Source: Avena insularis
Lineage: Eukaryota > Streptophyta > Magnoliopsida > Poales > Poaceae
DNA: 64,000 nt
Direction: 5' to 3'
Assembly (NCBI GenBank): GCA_023614405.1
Contig: CM042694.1
Coordinates: 134,917,711 to 134,981,710 of the forward strand
Translations under genes and position numbers: made by a program
The notes under the pieces: model-generated
Database searches by the model: none
Told to the model about the DNA's origin: nothing
What the model saw: the letters and a program-made list of their open reading frames with translations, nothing else
Shown: one piece after another, positions 10,596 through 21,542 of the stretch
Layout of the letters: every line of letters starts with the position of its first letter
Position numbering within the stretch: the stretch's first letter is position 1

Positions 10596-10665
10596 GTTGA
10601 TCAGCTCGGGGATCCGGAGGCTGCATGGGAGGTTGACGATGACGATGATATCTTGAGGACCGTTC

Positions 10666-10671
10666 AATAAA
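10666..10671 (+). terminator. Polyadenylation signal
   Basis: aataaa about 70 bases past the last stop of the cysteine-rich locus, which suggests that this locus was, or is, a transcribed gene. Confidence 0.4.
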
Positions 10672-11480
10672 TTGGTAAGAGTACTGGAAGTAGAAGAGCC
10701 GTGTAGATGAAAGAAGTAGTAGGTACTACAAAAACTTTGTTTGGCTTTCACTCGGTTCAGTGAAATCTATTCTCTGTTTTCGTTTGTGCAAAGGCCATTG
10801 CCATCAACTTCAGTTCGTTGGACCTTTCGTATTCAGGACATTTTTTCTGTTCACTTTTGGAAAAGAACAGCATAAGATGGGTGCACGAATCAGTTGGAAA
10901 ATCAAGATCTTAAAAACTATCGCTAAACATCAAGCGGCTCAACTCTCCCGGTCCAGTCAAATAATGTTTAGTTCATATCTTATGTTCTTGGTAGTAGAAT
11001 AAACTAAAATGGTGTGCCTGATATGAGGATATTCCTACACCATATTGTGCCTGTCGCTGCTGCCATGAACATTAGGTCCAGATATCAAAAGGTATAAACG
11101 TCATGTCCCGTTTATGAATATACACGATGACAATCACCATTAATCGTTCGAGTCTAGTACTAGAACAGCCTAGCAAGAGAGCCTGGGACAAAGTAATGGG
11201 GAAATAACCGAAACACCACTAGCTGTGAAAATGGCAAAGTCTAGGCCTCACGTGTCAATGAAAATCATAAGGGTGCATGAGCATCAAAAGTTGGTGAAAG
11301 CAAAACAGCAGATGATATTGGAGCATCCCATACGATTTATAAGGTGTGTCTGCTATATACAACAGCAGCAGCAGCAGACACATATTCAGCAAAACTTGAA
11401 GTTCGCCTTGCCAGCCTGAGAAGATACAAAACTCTCGACACCGGAAGGTAACCGGGCAACTTAACTCAACGGTTGGCTGC
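10672..11480. other. Intergenic between convergent genes
   Basis: Lies between the 3' ends of the plus-strand cysteine-rich locus and the minus-strand ATP synthase gene. A short CAG run (11361-11375) is the only repeat noted. Confidence 0.5.
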
Positions 11481-11483
11481 CGT

Positions 11484-11489
11484 TTTATT
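11484..11489 (-). terminator. Polyadenylation signal of the ATP synthase subunit gene
   Basis: Reads aataaa on the minus strand, about 120 bases past the stop codon at 11610-11612. This gives a 3' UTR of ordinary plant length. Confidence 0.5.
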
Positions 11490-11609
11490 ACAAAAAGCAA
11501 GAATAGCATCCATTAGGTGTGGCTTGCAGCACCGGCTGTCGCTTGATAAGAACAATCACAGGTCGGCCGGCATTTTGGAAACGCCGTGAGGATTATCATC
11601 AATCAGGAC

Positions 11610-14600
11610 CTACAGGAAGTTTCTGATGTCCAACTTCCTGACATCAGGCATCTCCTCATCTTTAAACTCCTCTCTGGGGGCAAATCATGTCAGTGAGTTG
11701 CTATCTACAGTACTATAGAAGGATACAAAAACTATAAATTTCCTGTTAAAAAAGAAGCTACGTATATATTTCCTGAAACTTTATGATGACTTAAATACAT
11801 TACTACCAAGGGTAAGATTGAACTACAGTATGTGGAAACTTGGCCCACGGACATTGCTAGCTTTCTAATAGCAAGTACGTGACTGATTTGAGGACTAATT
11901 CAAGAAAAAATAATGAAGAATTAGTTAAAAGCATACCTCTTTAGTTGGCCCTCCATTGCTTCAACACATTCTTTCTTAAGTTCTGAGAGCTCACTTTTAG
12001 CAATTTCCATTTCAAGTGCTTCCTCGATCTTGGGAAGATCTTCCTTCCGAATGCCAAGCCTATTTCAGATTCCAAAAGTTAAGAAAACAAACATGTAAAA
12101 CACATGCTACTCCAGCTAAAACTGATAATAAGATGAAACAAGTATAGCATGGACTTAACAGTACTGAATCTGTGTCCGCTGCAATTGAACCAGATCACCA
12201 ACCATGAGGAACAAGATACAGTTGGCCATGCAATCGTTTTAACGGTTTTGCAGTATGAAAAAAAAACTAATGCAAGTCAATCATAGGACTTGTGCATTCT
12301 TTTTCCCAAGGGAAACTGGAAATGACAATCTCACTCGATGACTGGGTTAAGTTATCAAAGTGATAATAAGGTAATACTCCCTCTGTTCCAAAATACTTGA
12401 CGTGGTTTTAGTTCAAACAGGGAGTAGCATGCAAATGATCCAGATTCAGTGGTCAGCACAGATGTATTTATATGAACCTATCAATGATATATCTTGCAAT
12501 TGAAACAAAATTGACACTATCACGATAAGATGGAAGATACACATATTTACATACTTTTTGTTAATCTTATCAAACTCAGCAACAAGGAGAGCCATATTCT
12601 TCTTGTCACTCCTTAGAAGTGGCTTCTTAATGTCTTTTTCAACTTTCTCGAGAGCTTCCATCATCAAAGCCTCAACACCAAGATCATCTATAAGCCCACT
12701 CCTTTATCACAGAAAAGAAATGTTCATATAAGAAATTAGTTGCAAAAAAATGGCAATGCCAACAAATGTTCATAGAAAAGAACATTAAGCATTTCTGGCA
12801 TTGGCCATTTGGAACAATAGACTTTTGATTAGGTAACACACATACTTTTTCCTGATCTCCTGCAGGGTATTCAAGTAGGTCCTTGCATCAGGGATGCCCT
12901 TTGTGAAAGTCTCGATAGTATATTTAATTCTCTGAGAATCAGAAAGAAGACCTGCCCTGCATTTAGACAACGGTAGCAGAATAGGGTGGTCAGGTCATTG
13001 ACAACAATCTCGAATGAGATTACAAATTTAGGCATGCTTGTTTGTCGTGGTACATTCGTGCGAAACTCCTTTTACAGATGGTTATGTCCAAACACGTTAC
13101 TTGCAAAAAACAAAATCTTATCAAACAAAGACGCATTAAAATGTGCATGTAAAACTTCTTTAATTCCGAGAAATACATCTTACATACTGAAAAATGGTAT
13201 CTTTGCAAGAATTCCAGCAAATAATACAAATGTCGAACCTTTTATTATCATACTGATATTGTAATCTTATACTATAGGGTTTCGTGAATCAAAGGTTTAA
13301 AAAAACAGAGATGAAAACAAATTAAGATTTGTATTAGCCAATGCAGAACTTAGACCAGATTGTAGAGGAGGGCAATCCAGCTAATTGTTCTTCAGGATAC
13401 TAATAAGCATTTGTTAACTCACTCTTGATTGGTATACAGTATCAACTCATAGTACTTAATGATGGAATTTCCGATCCACGTTTACTAGCAGCTAAACACC
13501 ACCAATAATTCGAACATTGTGTGCAACAGAACACAAAAAAGAAAATAAAGCAGGAAAGTGAGAAGAGAAGATTGGTCATGAATACATGTAATACAAAAGC
13601 CTATAAATTTTCTTACTTGTCTCTTACAGTCCTCATGACTTGGGCATAACCAGCAACTGCTGTTGGGTCATCTGGATCAATTGTGATCTTCTCCTTCTTA
13701 AGGACACTAAGTGCTGTCTCAAACTTTTTCTTTACCTCAAAGAATATGCCCTTCAAAAGATCTATACAGCATGGGAAAAAAGGGATTAGGACTAAACAAA
13801 GTAAATTACATGCATTATATCTAGTAAAAACAAAAAAAAAGTAATGAGACTACAGTCATCATAAAACAGGAACAGAAACAATAAACTGACAAACTAAATG
13901 GAAATTCAAAATGAGAGCATATGTTCCATATTCAGGGAAAAAGGAAGTATTGATTGATCTGTCATTAAAGGCATAGCTTAGCAATAGTAGATACATTCAA
14001 TAAACTACTAAACTTAACTCCATATGAGGCATTAGGTTTTATTGTGCAGCATCAGTCATTCACTGATTAAAATATTGCGACAAGCAATGAAACAGTAGAG
14101 ATTACAAAATTTCTAAAGCTTGTATGAAAATCTCACGGCAAAGGGGGTTAGAACTAGAACAGTTATAATTTGACACTTTTTTTCCCAGAACTAACACTAC
14201 TAGACCATGTACATAAATCCTAAACACTCATTATATATCACCTAAACTGCAGAACTAACACTACTAGACATTACAAAGGTGCTAATCTCATAGAAATGCA
14301 GAAATACACTAAGATACATACCATCTCCGCTGACAGGAGGGCGGTCAGCTGGAGCTGCCTCCTTGGCATAAGAGCGGACCTGAGAGACGCCTCCATTGGC
14401 CAAAGCAGCTTGGGAAGAATATAGCTACAGGAACATTTGATCAATCAGCGTTCACACGGTGTAAATTTGAGAGGCGTCATAAACGAAATGCCCTGAGAGA
14501 AAAATAGCTCCATAGTGAAGCTTCACAGACTAATGACTTGTTTGGAATTAAACTCTCACTGACGTTTGCACTAGATGACGTAGAATAATCCTAAGCAGGA

Positions 14601-15130
14601 TCAGCAAAACGTATGCCAGAATAAGTTGACCTCGAATTCGACGATAAGGCGCTGTTGGCATTTCAGCAAAAGAGGTACACGGCTTGGAAAGAATGAAAGT
14701 AAGAACACTGAGACATAACGAACTGGGGCTGGAACATCTGGAGCTATCGGGAAACGAAGCTGTTCCTTAACCTATCCCGTCCGATCTCCTGCACCGGATG
14801 GATGATTCGGAACATTTCCCCTCCTCACCGAGACGCTCCCACTCATCCCAGCCCAATCGATCAGACAACCGCGAGCGAGTCGAACCGCATCGTACTAGGA
14901 CAACCGCAATGACTCGCCCCATCGCATCTGGCACACAGCACTAGGATGGACGATCAACGGGAATATATCGCGGAGAGACCGAGATCCCGCGCGGACCAAA
15001 CCAGGCGGGGCCGCGGCGCGCTGGAGCAGACGGCGCCGGAGCAGATCTGCCGGGAAGCTAGGGTTTCCGACGGGCGGGGGAGGGAGCGAACCTGGCGGGA
15101 GCGGGAGACGAGGCGAGCGGCGAGCGCCAT
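11610..15130 (-). CDS. MGP1: Mitochondrial F1Fo-ATP synthase 24 kDa subunit (FAd)
   Basis: Seven coding exons (high to low coordinate): 15130-15092, 14424-14322, 13761-13617, 12956-12846, 12701-12555, 12059-11937 and 11673-11610. All introns are GT..AG, and together they give 243 residues and a TAG stop. The product matches the plant-specific FAd subunit, Arabidopsis MGP1 (240 residues), end to end as I know it. It has an MALAARLVSRSRQ presequence with a likely cleavage near VRSYA (residues 29-33), then KKEKITIDPDDP, SQRIKYTIETFTKGIPDAR, LEKVEKDIKKPLLRSDKK, LGIRKEDLPK and the C-terminal DEEMPDV.KLDIRNFL. It is a peripheral, largely helical component of the mitochondrial ATP synthase; loss in Arabidopsis impairs the male gametophyte. 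The frame is intact and the gene appears functional. A 48 bp MITE sits in intron 5. Confidence 0.94.
12377..12424. mobile_element. Miniature Stowaway remnant in an intron
   Basis: Only 48 bases: ctccctctgttccaaaatac at the left, caaacagggag at the right, with TA on both sides (12375-12376, 12425-12426). It lies in intron 5 of the ATP synthase subunit gene. It is probably an internally deleted Stowaway in which only the termini survive. Confidence 0.65.
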
Positions 15131-15449
15131 GGCAGTGCGGCGGCGGCGCTTTGTGTGACCTCCAGAAGCTCCCTCCGCCGTCCGATCTCGCACGGAACCT
15201 GCGTCTGGGGCTCGTATCTCAACGCGCGCCCAGGTGCGTGTGGGTCCAGCGCCTACTCGGTCCCGCGCACGGTGAGCCGGGGCAAACGGTTCCCCGGTCT
15301 CCATTTTGGGCTCGTTCTGGTCAAAATTTTGGTGGGCCTGTCCAGCGAAAACAACCTTTGACCTAAGTTTTACATTTTGTTTGGTTGCATTGCATGTGAG
15401 GCCTAATTTTGGCCCTCACAAGATATAAGTGGCTGATGTTTGGTTGGAG
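15131..15449. other. Upstream region of the ATP synthase subunit gene
   Basis: GC-rich sequence next to the start codon at 15130, as expected for the 5' UTR and core promoter of a broadly expressed grass gene. No clear TATA box on the minus strand. Confidence 0.4.
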
Positions 15450-16324
15450 CAACCAAGGTGGCCGCATCGGCTCCGCCGGTTAACCACCTTTTATTCGCAG
15501 ATGACAGCATGATGTTCTTTAAGGGGAGTAGTGTGGGAGCGAAAAAGCTGTCTTCTCTATTGACGGATTATTGTCAAGATTCGGGACAAAGGGTAAACAA
15601 GAATAAATCTTTATCTTCTTCACCAAAGGGTGCTCTCAAGCTAACCGTGAGGCTATCAAGGTTATCTTGGAGGTTACTAACGAAGCACTTAATGAAAGGT
15701 ACTTGGGAATGCCCACCGATGTGGGTGCTTCTAAAATGGCTACCTTTAAGTTCCTCAGAGATCGGGTTTGGAACAAGATAAAGGGATGGTTGGAGAAGAT
15801 CCTATCGGCAGGAGGCAAAGAAGTGCTGATCAAATCAGTTACCCAAGCAATCCATGTGTACTCAATGGCATGCTTCCATCTTCCAAGAGGACTTTGTGAG
15901 CACATAAATTCTCTTATTCGCCAGTTTTGGTGGGGAAGCAAAGAAGGGGAACGGAAACCATGTTGGGTGTCTGGGAGGTGATGACTAGGCCGAAAAACTT
16001 GGGGGGCTTGGATTCAGAGATATTGAACTCTTCAATTTGAGCTTACTCGCAAAGCAAACTTGGAGGCTTCTGCAGACGCCGGACTCGCTAAGTGCCCGTA
16101 TCTTGAAGGCGGTATACTTTCCCCAATCGACAATCCTTGAGGTTGATCTTGGCGCCCACCCTTCCCAGATATGGCGGGCAATCCTTGATGGCTACGAGGT
16201 GTTGATGCAAGGGATCATTCGGCAGATTGGAGATGGCAGGACGACACATATTTGGTCTAATCAGTGGCTCCCGCGTGATCACCAATTGAAACATATCACT
16301 TGCCGTATGATCCAGCCACCATAG
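15450..16324 (+). mobile_element. LINE (non-LTR) reverse transcriptase fragment
   Basis: Fragments in different frames encode the second half of a plant LINE polyprotein: LLFADDSMMFF (the reverse transcriptase catalytic F-A-D-D motif) at about 15497-15530, then YLGMPTD, KGWLEKILSAGGKEVLIKSV, ARILKAVYFP, SQIWRAIL and a GDGRTTHIWSNQWLP zinc-binding-region motif up to about 16290. At least two frameshifts and several stops break it. The 5' half, including the endonuclease, is missing, and the 3' end is cut off by the Copia LTR that starts at 16326. Confidence 0.85.
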
Positions 16325-16325
16325 T

Positions 16326-17160
16326 GTTGGAAATATGCCCTAGAGACAAATAATAATATGGATTATTATCATATTTCATAAAGTTTATGATTAAGTTTTA
16401 TATCATGCTATAATTGTATTGAATAGAAACGTCAATACACGTGTGATATACAAACAACCAGGAGTTTCCGGTGAATCTCTAGTCACTGGTTCATTGGTCG
16501 ACAAATGATCAAGATTTCCTGATCATGTGCATTTATGCTAGTTGACAATGGAGTCACCTCATTATGAGAATGAGATGATGAGCTACACCCAACCTAAGCA
16601 TCATGACCCAATCATGTCACAAAGTTTAAGTTATGATGATTAGAATAGACCTACAGTCCTATTTCTTAGACCGTGAGGCCATATCAATCACTGTCACTCG
16701 AGAATACTTAGATAGCATCAAACATCATTTGTGGGAGCGATGATCATAAAGGACTGTTCAGGTATTCGAAGGAACATGTAGAGGCATTATGCATCAAGAG
16801 CAGGATTTGTCCATCCGTGTGACGAAAATATAGTACTGGGTCCACTCGGAGAAGTTATATCCAATAGATGTGCAATGTGTGATTTGATCACGGGGATATC
16901 ACTTATCGGAACGAGTCAAATAGCATTTGTCGGTAACGAGATTGAACACGATATGGTGATGTCATTGATCAGATCTCGGACAATGCAAGTATCGAAGAGA
17001 CAAAAGGAATATGACACAACGTTCATGGTTCAGCGACGAAAGATTCGTGGAATGCATAGGGGTTATCATGGGCATCCAGGTCCAGCTGATGATCATTGGT
17101 ACGAGAAGGTCTCGACCATGTCTGGAGTATTTTCGAACCGTGGGGTATCACGTTTAAGGG
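16326..17160 (+). mobile_element. Truncated Copia LTR (BARE/Angela/WIS-like)
   Basis: Starts tgttggaaatatgccctaga, the classic 5' end of Triticeae BARE/Angela/WIS LTRs. It stays alignable with the reverse complement of the LTR at 53380-55034, for example at gtcggtaacgaga, gatctcggacaatg and gagaaggtctcgaccatgtctg. It corresponds to about the first half of a 1.65 kb LTR; similarity fades near 17160. There is no second LTR or internal domain, so it is a truncated or solo remnant. It abuts the LINE fragment, which it probably interrupted. Confidence 0.75.
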
Positions 17161-17164
17161 CTTG

Positions 17165-19033
17165 ATGATGCTCAGAGAGCGTTTTGGTATCGGCAGAATC
17201 ACCGAAGAAAAGAAAGAGAGCGAACCGAAAGGATTTTGGTAAGTCCGGAGGATAGACAAGATATCCAAGCGCTGAGAATAGGTGAGCCTCAAAGGAGGGA
17301 GCTGGGTTGGGTCTTAGCAACAAAGGTCTCCTGAGAATCCATGAGGGTCTGGCTGAACTCATCAGGGGTCATGTCCTATAGATCTCACGGTCGCACATAT
17401 TAGGATGTAGAGTAGACATAAACACAAGCTTACATGACGTAGACAAAATTACCTACCTAAATATTCAATAAGTCCAGAAACACTCATCTATGATTACACC
17501 GAGCAGTTCATTGGGGGTACTAACATAGATCTACCGCAAACTACAATCAGATCTAGGAGGTCCTAACAGATCGAAGCTACTATACCTGGGTTTGATGAAA
17601 CTCACCGGCATCGAAGGATCGGAGCACGTCACCACGGAAGATCTTGGAGAAGAACGCTTGCACCAGCCGATCTACAACCACCACCGCCGCTACCGTCGCT
17701 TATCTGCTAGCCGATGAAGAACTTCGCCGGCTTGAGAGCTCGGAGAATGAGGAAAATGGTGGCGAGGCCTGTGGTGACGAAATTTCTCTCGCGTGGAAAC
17801 CTGCGGCTCTCGCCATCGCCGAGCTCGCTCGGGCGGCGCGCGGTTTCCCCCGCTTTTGGGCATTCCTAGCGGGCCAAGTTTTGGGCCGATTTAAATCTCA
17901 TGCGATGCAAGGAAACCGTGCGACCCATGAAAACAAACGGGCTTATTTCTTTTGGCCCAGTGCGAGAAATGGAAAAACAACCAACCAAACACCCCCCAAG
18001 TCCAGATTCTCCAAAAACGACGTCTTTAAGAAGGAAACAGTGCACCAACGCCGTCATCGCCCGATCAAAGATCTTGGCTTTTCACCTGAAAAGAGTCTGC
18101 ACTCTCAAAACAATGTCTTCAACAAGACCATCGCTAGGTACAACCAATTAAGGTCAGACCTTGGATTTTCATCCTAAAAGATAAAACTCCATACTCCTCC
18201 AATACTTCCGCCCCCACATGTCGAAGCCACTGCTGCAAGTCATGAATCACAAAGCAAAGTCTTCGGTGCTTGAAGACTCAGTCCGCCATTACTAGCCCTC
18301 AATCTTAGGTGCCATACCATTCTCCACCATTGTCAACCCTATAAAAATTGAAACATCGACATATTCCACGATGTCAACAGACAACGGATGTTCACGCCAC
18401 ACCCTCCTGAAGTCGCACGGGATGATAATGAGGCGCGCATGACCGGGTCCCATCTGATCCACCAATCTAGGGTCATCATGCACCCAAAGGATCTCTGTCA
18501 GAGCCTTTCGGAACTCATCAAGTAGATCACCATCTTTGCGCGAAAAGAACCCTATGACGGCCTCCTTATTCAAAACCAGCAGCCCCCCACGCTGCCGATC
18601 AGATCGACAGAGGAGAAGACGACCGCGATGACCAGATCGCCCCCCGTGGCCCAGATCGGACCCGCTGCCGCCGTCGCCGCTCTTGTGTGATGGAGGCCAC
18701 TCATCCACATCGTGGATGTATCCAGCCAACGTCAGGCCCTCTGGTCACCACAACATCGATGCCCCATGGTGCAGCCACAACCTTCTTCCCGCGCCTCCAT
18801 AGCATCCCCCCGTCAAGCTCTGTCGAACCTCCCACCGTGAGTCGAAAGACTCCATGTGGGCCTCTCGCGTCGCCCCATGTAACGCATATCCCCCACGCGA
18901 GGGATGCCCGTCGAGGCGCGCAAGCCACGCCACCACCTTTGACGACCAGGCGCCGCCACTACCGCCATCGCGCAGCGGAAGTGGTTGTTGGCTAGGGTTT
19001 GGGGGCACCTCCGGACATGCGTCCCAGGAGGTT
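17165..19033. other. Unclassified; possible CACTA interior with gene-like fragments
   Basis: Two open frames are notable but unrecognised. One is 177 residues, plus strand, 17644-18177 (low-complexity start, EELRRLESSENEENGG). The other is 145 residues, minus strand, 18292-18729 (LLDEFRKALTEILWVHDDPRLVD). Neither has splice sites or a domain I can name. Because a CACTA-type terminus lies at 19034-19047, these may be host fragments captured by, or old coding remains of, a transposon. That is inference. Confidence 0.25.
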
Positions 19034-19047
19034 TTTTTCCACTAGTG
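19034..19047 (-). mobile_element. CACTA-type terminus
   Basis: ttttccactagtg, identical over 13 bases to the terminus at 6114-6126, i.e. CACTAGTGGAAAA on the minus strand. The subterminal 'tagtcccggt' repeats are absent here, so the call rests on the terminus alone. Confidence 0.35.
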
Positions 19048-19159
19048 GTTGTCAATCGCCGCAAGAGAACTTTATCCTTTTGTGGTTCTTTTTTCCTTGA
19101 TGCAAACACCTCTTTGAAGCTATTTTACGTTGTTTCAATAAGCCCATAGAACTCAAAAT

Positions 19160-21400
19160 ATTGTACAGTAGTTTCATTCTAATCCTGCATGCCCATGAAC
19201 TCAGATGCGTACACGGCACGAGCAATGGTCAATCGCTCTCTAGGAAACAAACACAGAGCCGCACCTGCCTTGCTTCTCCCCATCTACCGCCATTAGTACA
19301 CCTTGGCACCTTGCTCGTCCAAGCTAATTCTTTGTCCTATACGTCGTTATCACATATTCCCCGCCAGGCTGAAACTGCTCGGATGAGTCCATGGTTCATA
19401 TTCACTCGTGGCAAGATGTGACACGATGGGATCACACCATCCTTCCTTCGGTGGCTAAGGCTTTGGCGGCACAAGATGCCAAGCCGGCTTTCTGCACGGC
19501 CGGTGCATGCCAAAAATCGCTGCTGTTCACAAGCTAAATAAATGCCACTCCTCTCATGTTCCTTTCATCCAACGTCATTATGTGCAGATAGATTAGCTAA
19601 TTTGATTTTAGCGGTGTTAGTATAAGACGTATTTCCGTGTGTAAGTTCACTCCGAACCCATACACTAAAAAAATATCTACTAGATATATTCGTCTCACAA
19701 AAGTTAAAACATTTTATATTATGAAACAGAGGAAGTAGATGCGTTCTGAAATATAAGATATCAAAATCTTGCGTCTAAATAATAAACAAAACCGGAGGGA
19801 GTAAGTAAATACTTCGGATTTTTTTTTTCAATAATTACCTTGTGGGATATATAGGACCACCAAGTGACGGCTGCTTAATTATATTCCAGCGAGGAAAAGC
19901 AAACGGTGCCAGCAAACAAAAAATCAACTTCTCATCCTCTTTCTCTTCCCAGAGTGTTGTCCGTGCGATGCTGACTCGGATCCGATGGATGCACTGGGCA
20001 GAGGGGCGGCTACCGGAGGCTAGGGAGGCTCCGACGATAAGCATTTCCCAAACCGTCCATGTCATCCGACTATACGGCTCCAGCACATCAATTTCGCCCT
20101 TTCGGTGCCACGGTACGCTATGATAATCCCTGGACTACATTTGCCTGCCTCAGGTTTTCATAAGAACCGTCTCTTGGTTACACTAGTTTCCTAAAACTAA
20201 AAGCGTCGTCGAGGATGACAGGTCGGTCCGGTCGGTGCATTTCTTTTCTGCGAGAGGAATTTGGGTCGGTCCAGCATGGCGCTTCGGTCTGGCCAACTTG
20301 GTGTTTTCCGTTCCTTCTCTAAAGCAGCCGATCCATGTGGAATTCTTTCGCCGGGGATCGCTGTCTGTCATCATCAGCCACTTGGCCCGATTCAATATTC
20401 AGGGCGCTGTGCACCTTCTCCATTCATTCTTCCTCTGCCCCCTTGGTGCTTCTGCGGTCCGAGGCTTCTGTAATCCTGGATCGCAAAGCAATGATCGATC
20501 TCAAGAGCGAAGGACTTGATCACTACTACTAACTAGTAGTATTCTTCTCAAACGAAAAAAACCATTTCGTTTGACATTCAAGTGCGAAAGAGATGCAGGA
20601 AGAATAACGACACTCGAGCTAACATAACTTTGTTTGGAAAGTGTTTAACTGGAAGTAGAGCTTACCACTGTACCACAGGTGAAGTTTTGCTATCATCCTG
20701 TCCCGCTTTTCGAAGCTCGATCCGATTCAGCGGAGCTTTCCATGGGCTGCAGAGAAAACTGGCCTAATCCGTCATTGGCTTCAATCCCCGGTGCGTCGTG
20801 AGGTAAGCTGAACACAACCTTTCGCAGGCACCTTTAGCCAATTTGCATCCAAAGCTGAATGTGACAAAACATCCAACGTCTGCCTGCCTAACGTGAGAGA
20901 TCATTTGCACCTCAAGGGACATCACAAAGGCAATCATGTATTAATGTTATTATATGTCAAATACCAAGCAACCAAAGAAAAAAGGAGAGCAGATAATAGT
21001 ATTTTCACACGAAAAATGGGACTCTTATTTCGAGCTGCACGCATTCCAGGGGACAAAAAAGAATGGGAGATAATAGGATCCAAGAACGATAATCCTGATG
21101 GATCAATTATGGACCCAATAATTCCTCGGAGCAAAAAGGTTCTGTGGGTCCAGCAATGCAAGACTGTAAACACACTGGTCCAGCTACCACTACCATGTGC
21201 CTCAAGCACCAGTTGGCATTTTGGAACCTATTGCAAAACTCCCATGTTCACTCATCTGCCCATTCCAGGGATAATTCCTCCAGCTTTGATCAAGATTTGG
21301 GCGAATTAAGCGAGTACCGACTCACTGTCAAGCGCACTGTCAGTCTGTCACTGCTTTCCCTAACCGCTGCTCAGCAATAGAAAACACACTCTGACAGAGA
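19160..21400. other. Intergenic upstream of the giant gene
   Basis: No supportable coding gene. Near 19680-19801 there is a Stowaway-like right end (aaccggagggag followed by ta at 19802) and an older one at about 19723-19737 (gaaacagaggaagta), with no clear left ends. The last few hundred bases before 21412 probably contain the promoter of the gene at 21543. Confidence 0.4.
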
Positions 21401-21411
21401 GGAAAGGTCGG

Positions 21412-21418
21412 TATAAAG
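21412..21418 (+). promoter_or_regulatory. Probable TATA box of the giant gene
   Basis: tataaag in ggtataaagccc, 131 bases upstream of the start codon at 21543. A start site about 30 bases downstream would leave a leader of roughly 95 bases, mostly pyrimidine tract. Confidence 0.55.
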
Positions 21419-21453
21419 CCCACCAGCTTTTCAAGACTTGTATGTAAAGAAGC

Positions 21454-21530
21454 CACCCTCCCCCTCTCGCTCCCATTCTTTCTTTCTTTCTTTCCTTTTT
21501 TTTCCACTTTCTTTTCTCTTCTTCCCATCC
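21454..21530 (+). repeat. Pyrimidine-rich leader with TTTC microsatellite
   Basis: Almost unbroken C/T, including about five ttct/tttc repeats at 21477-21496. Pyrimidine-rich leaders are common in highly translated plant mRNAs. The microsatellite is likely to vary in length between lines. Confidence 0.6.
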
Positions 21531-21542
21531 TGATCTGGAGCA

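Noticed and set aside
13020..13264. Frames inside intron 3 of the ATP synthase gene
   Set aside because: The sequence lies between well-supported splice sites and shows no similarity to anything.
14946..15361. Arg-rich frames around the first exon of the ATP synthase gene
   Set aside because: They are explained by the high GC content of the 5' UTR and intron 1 of the minus-strand gene.
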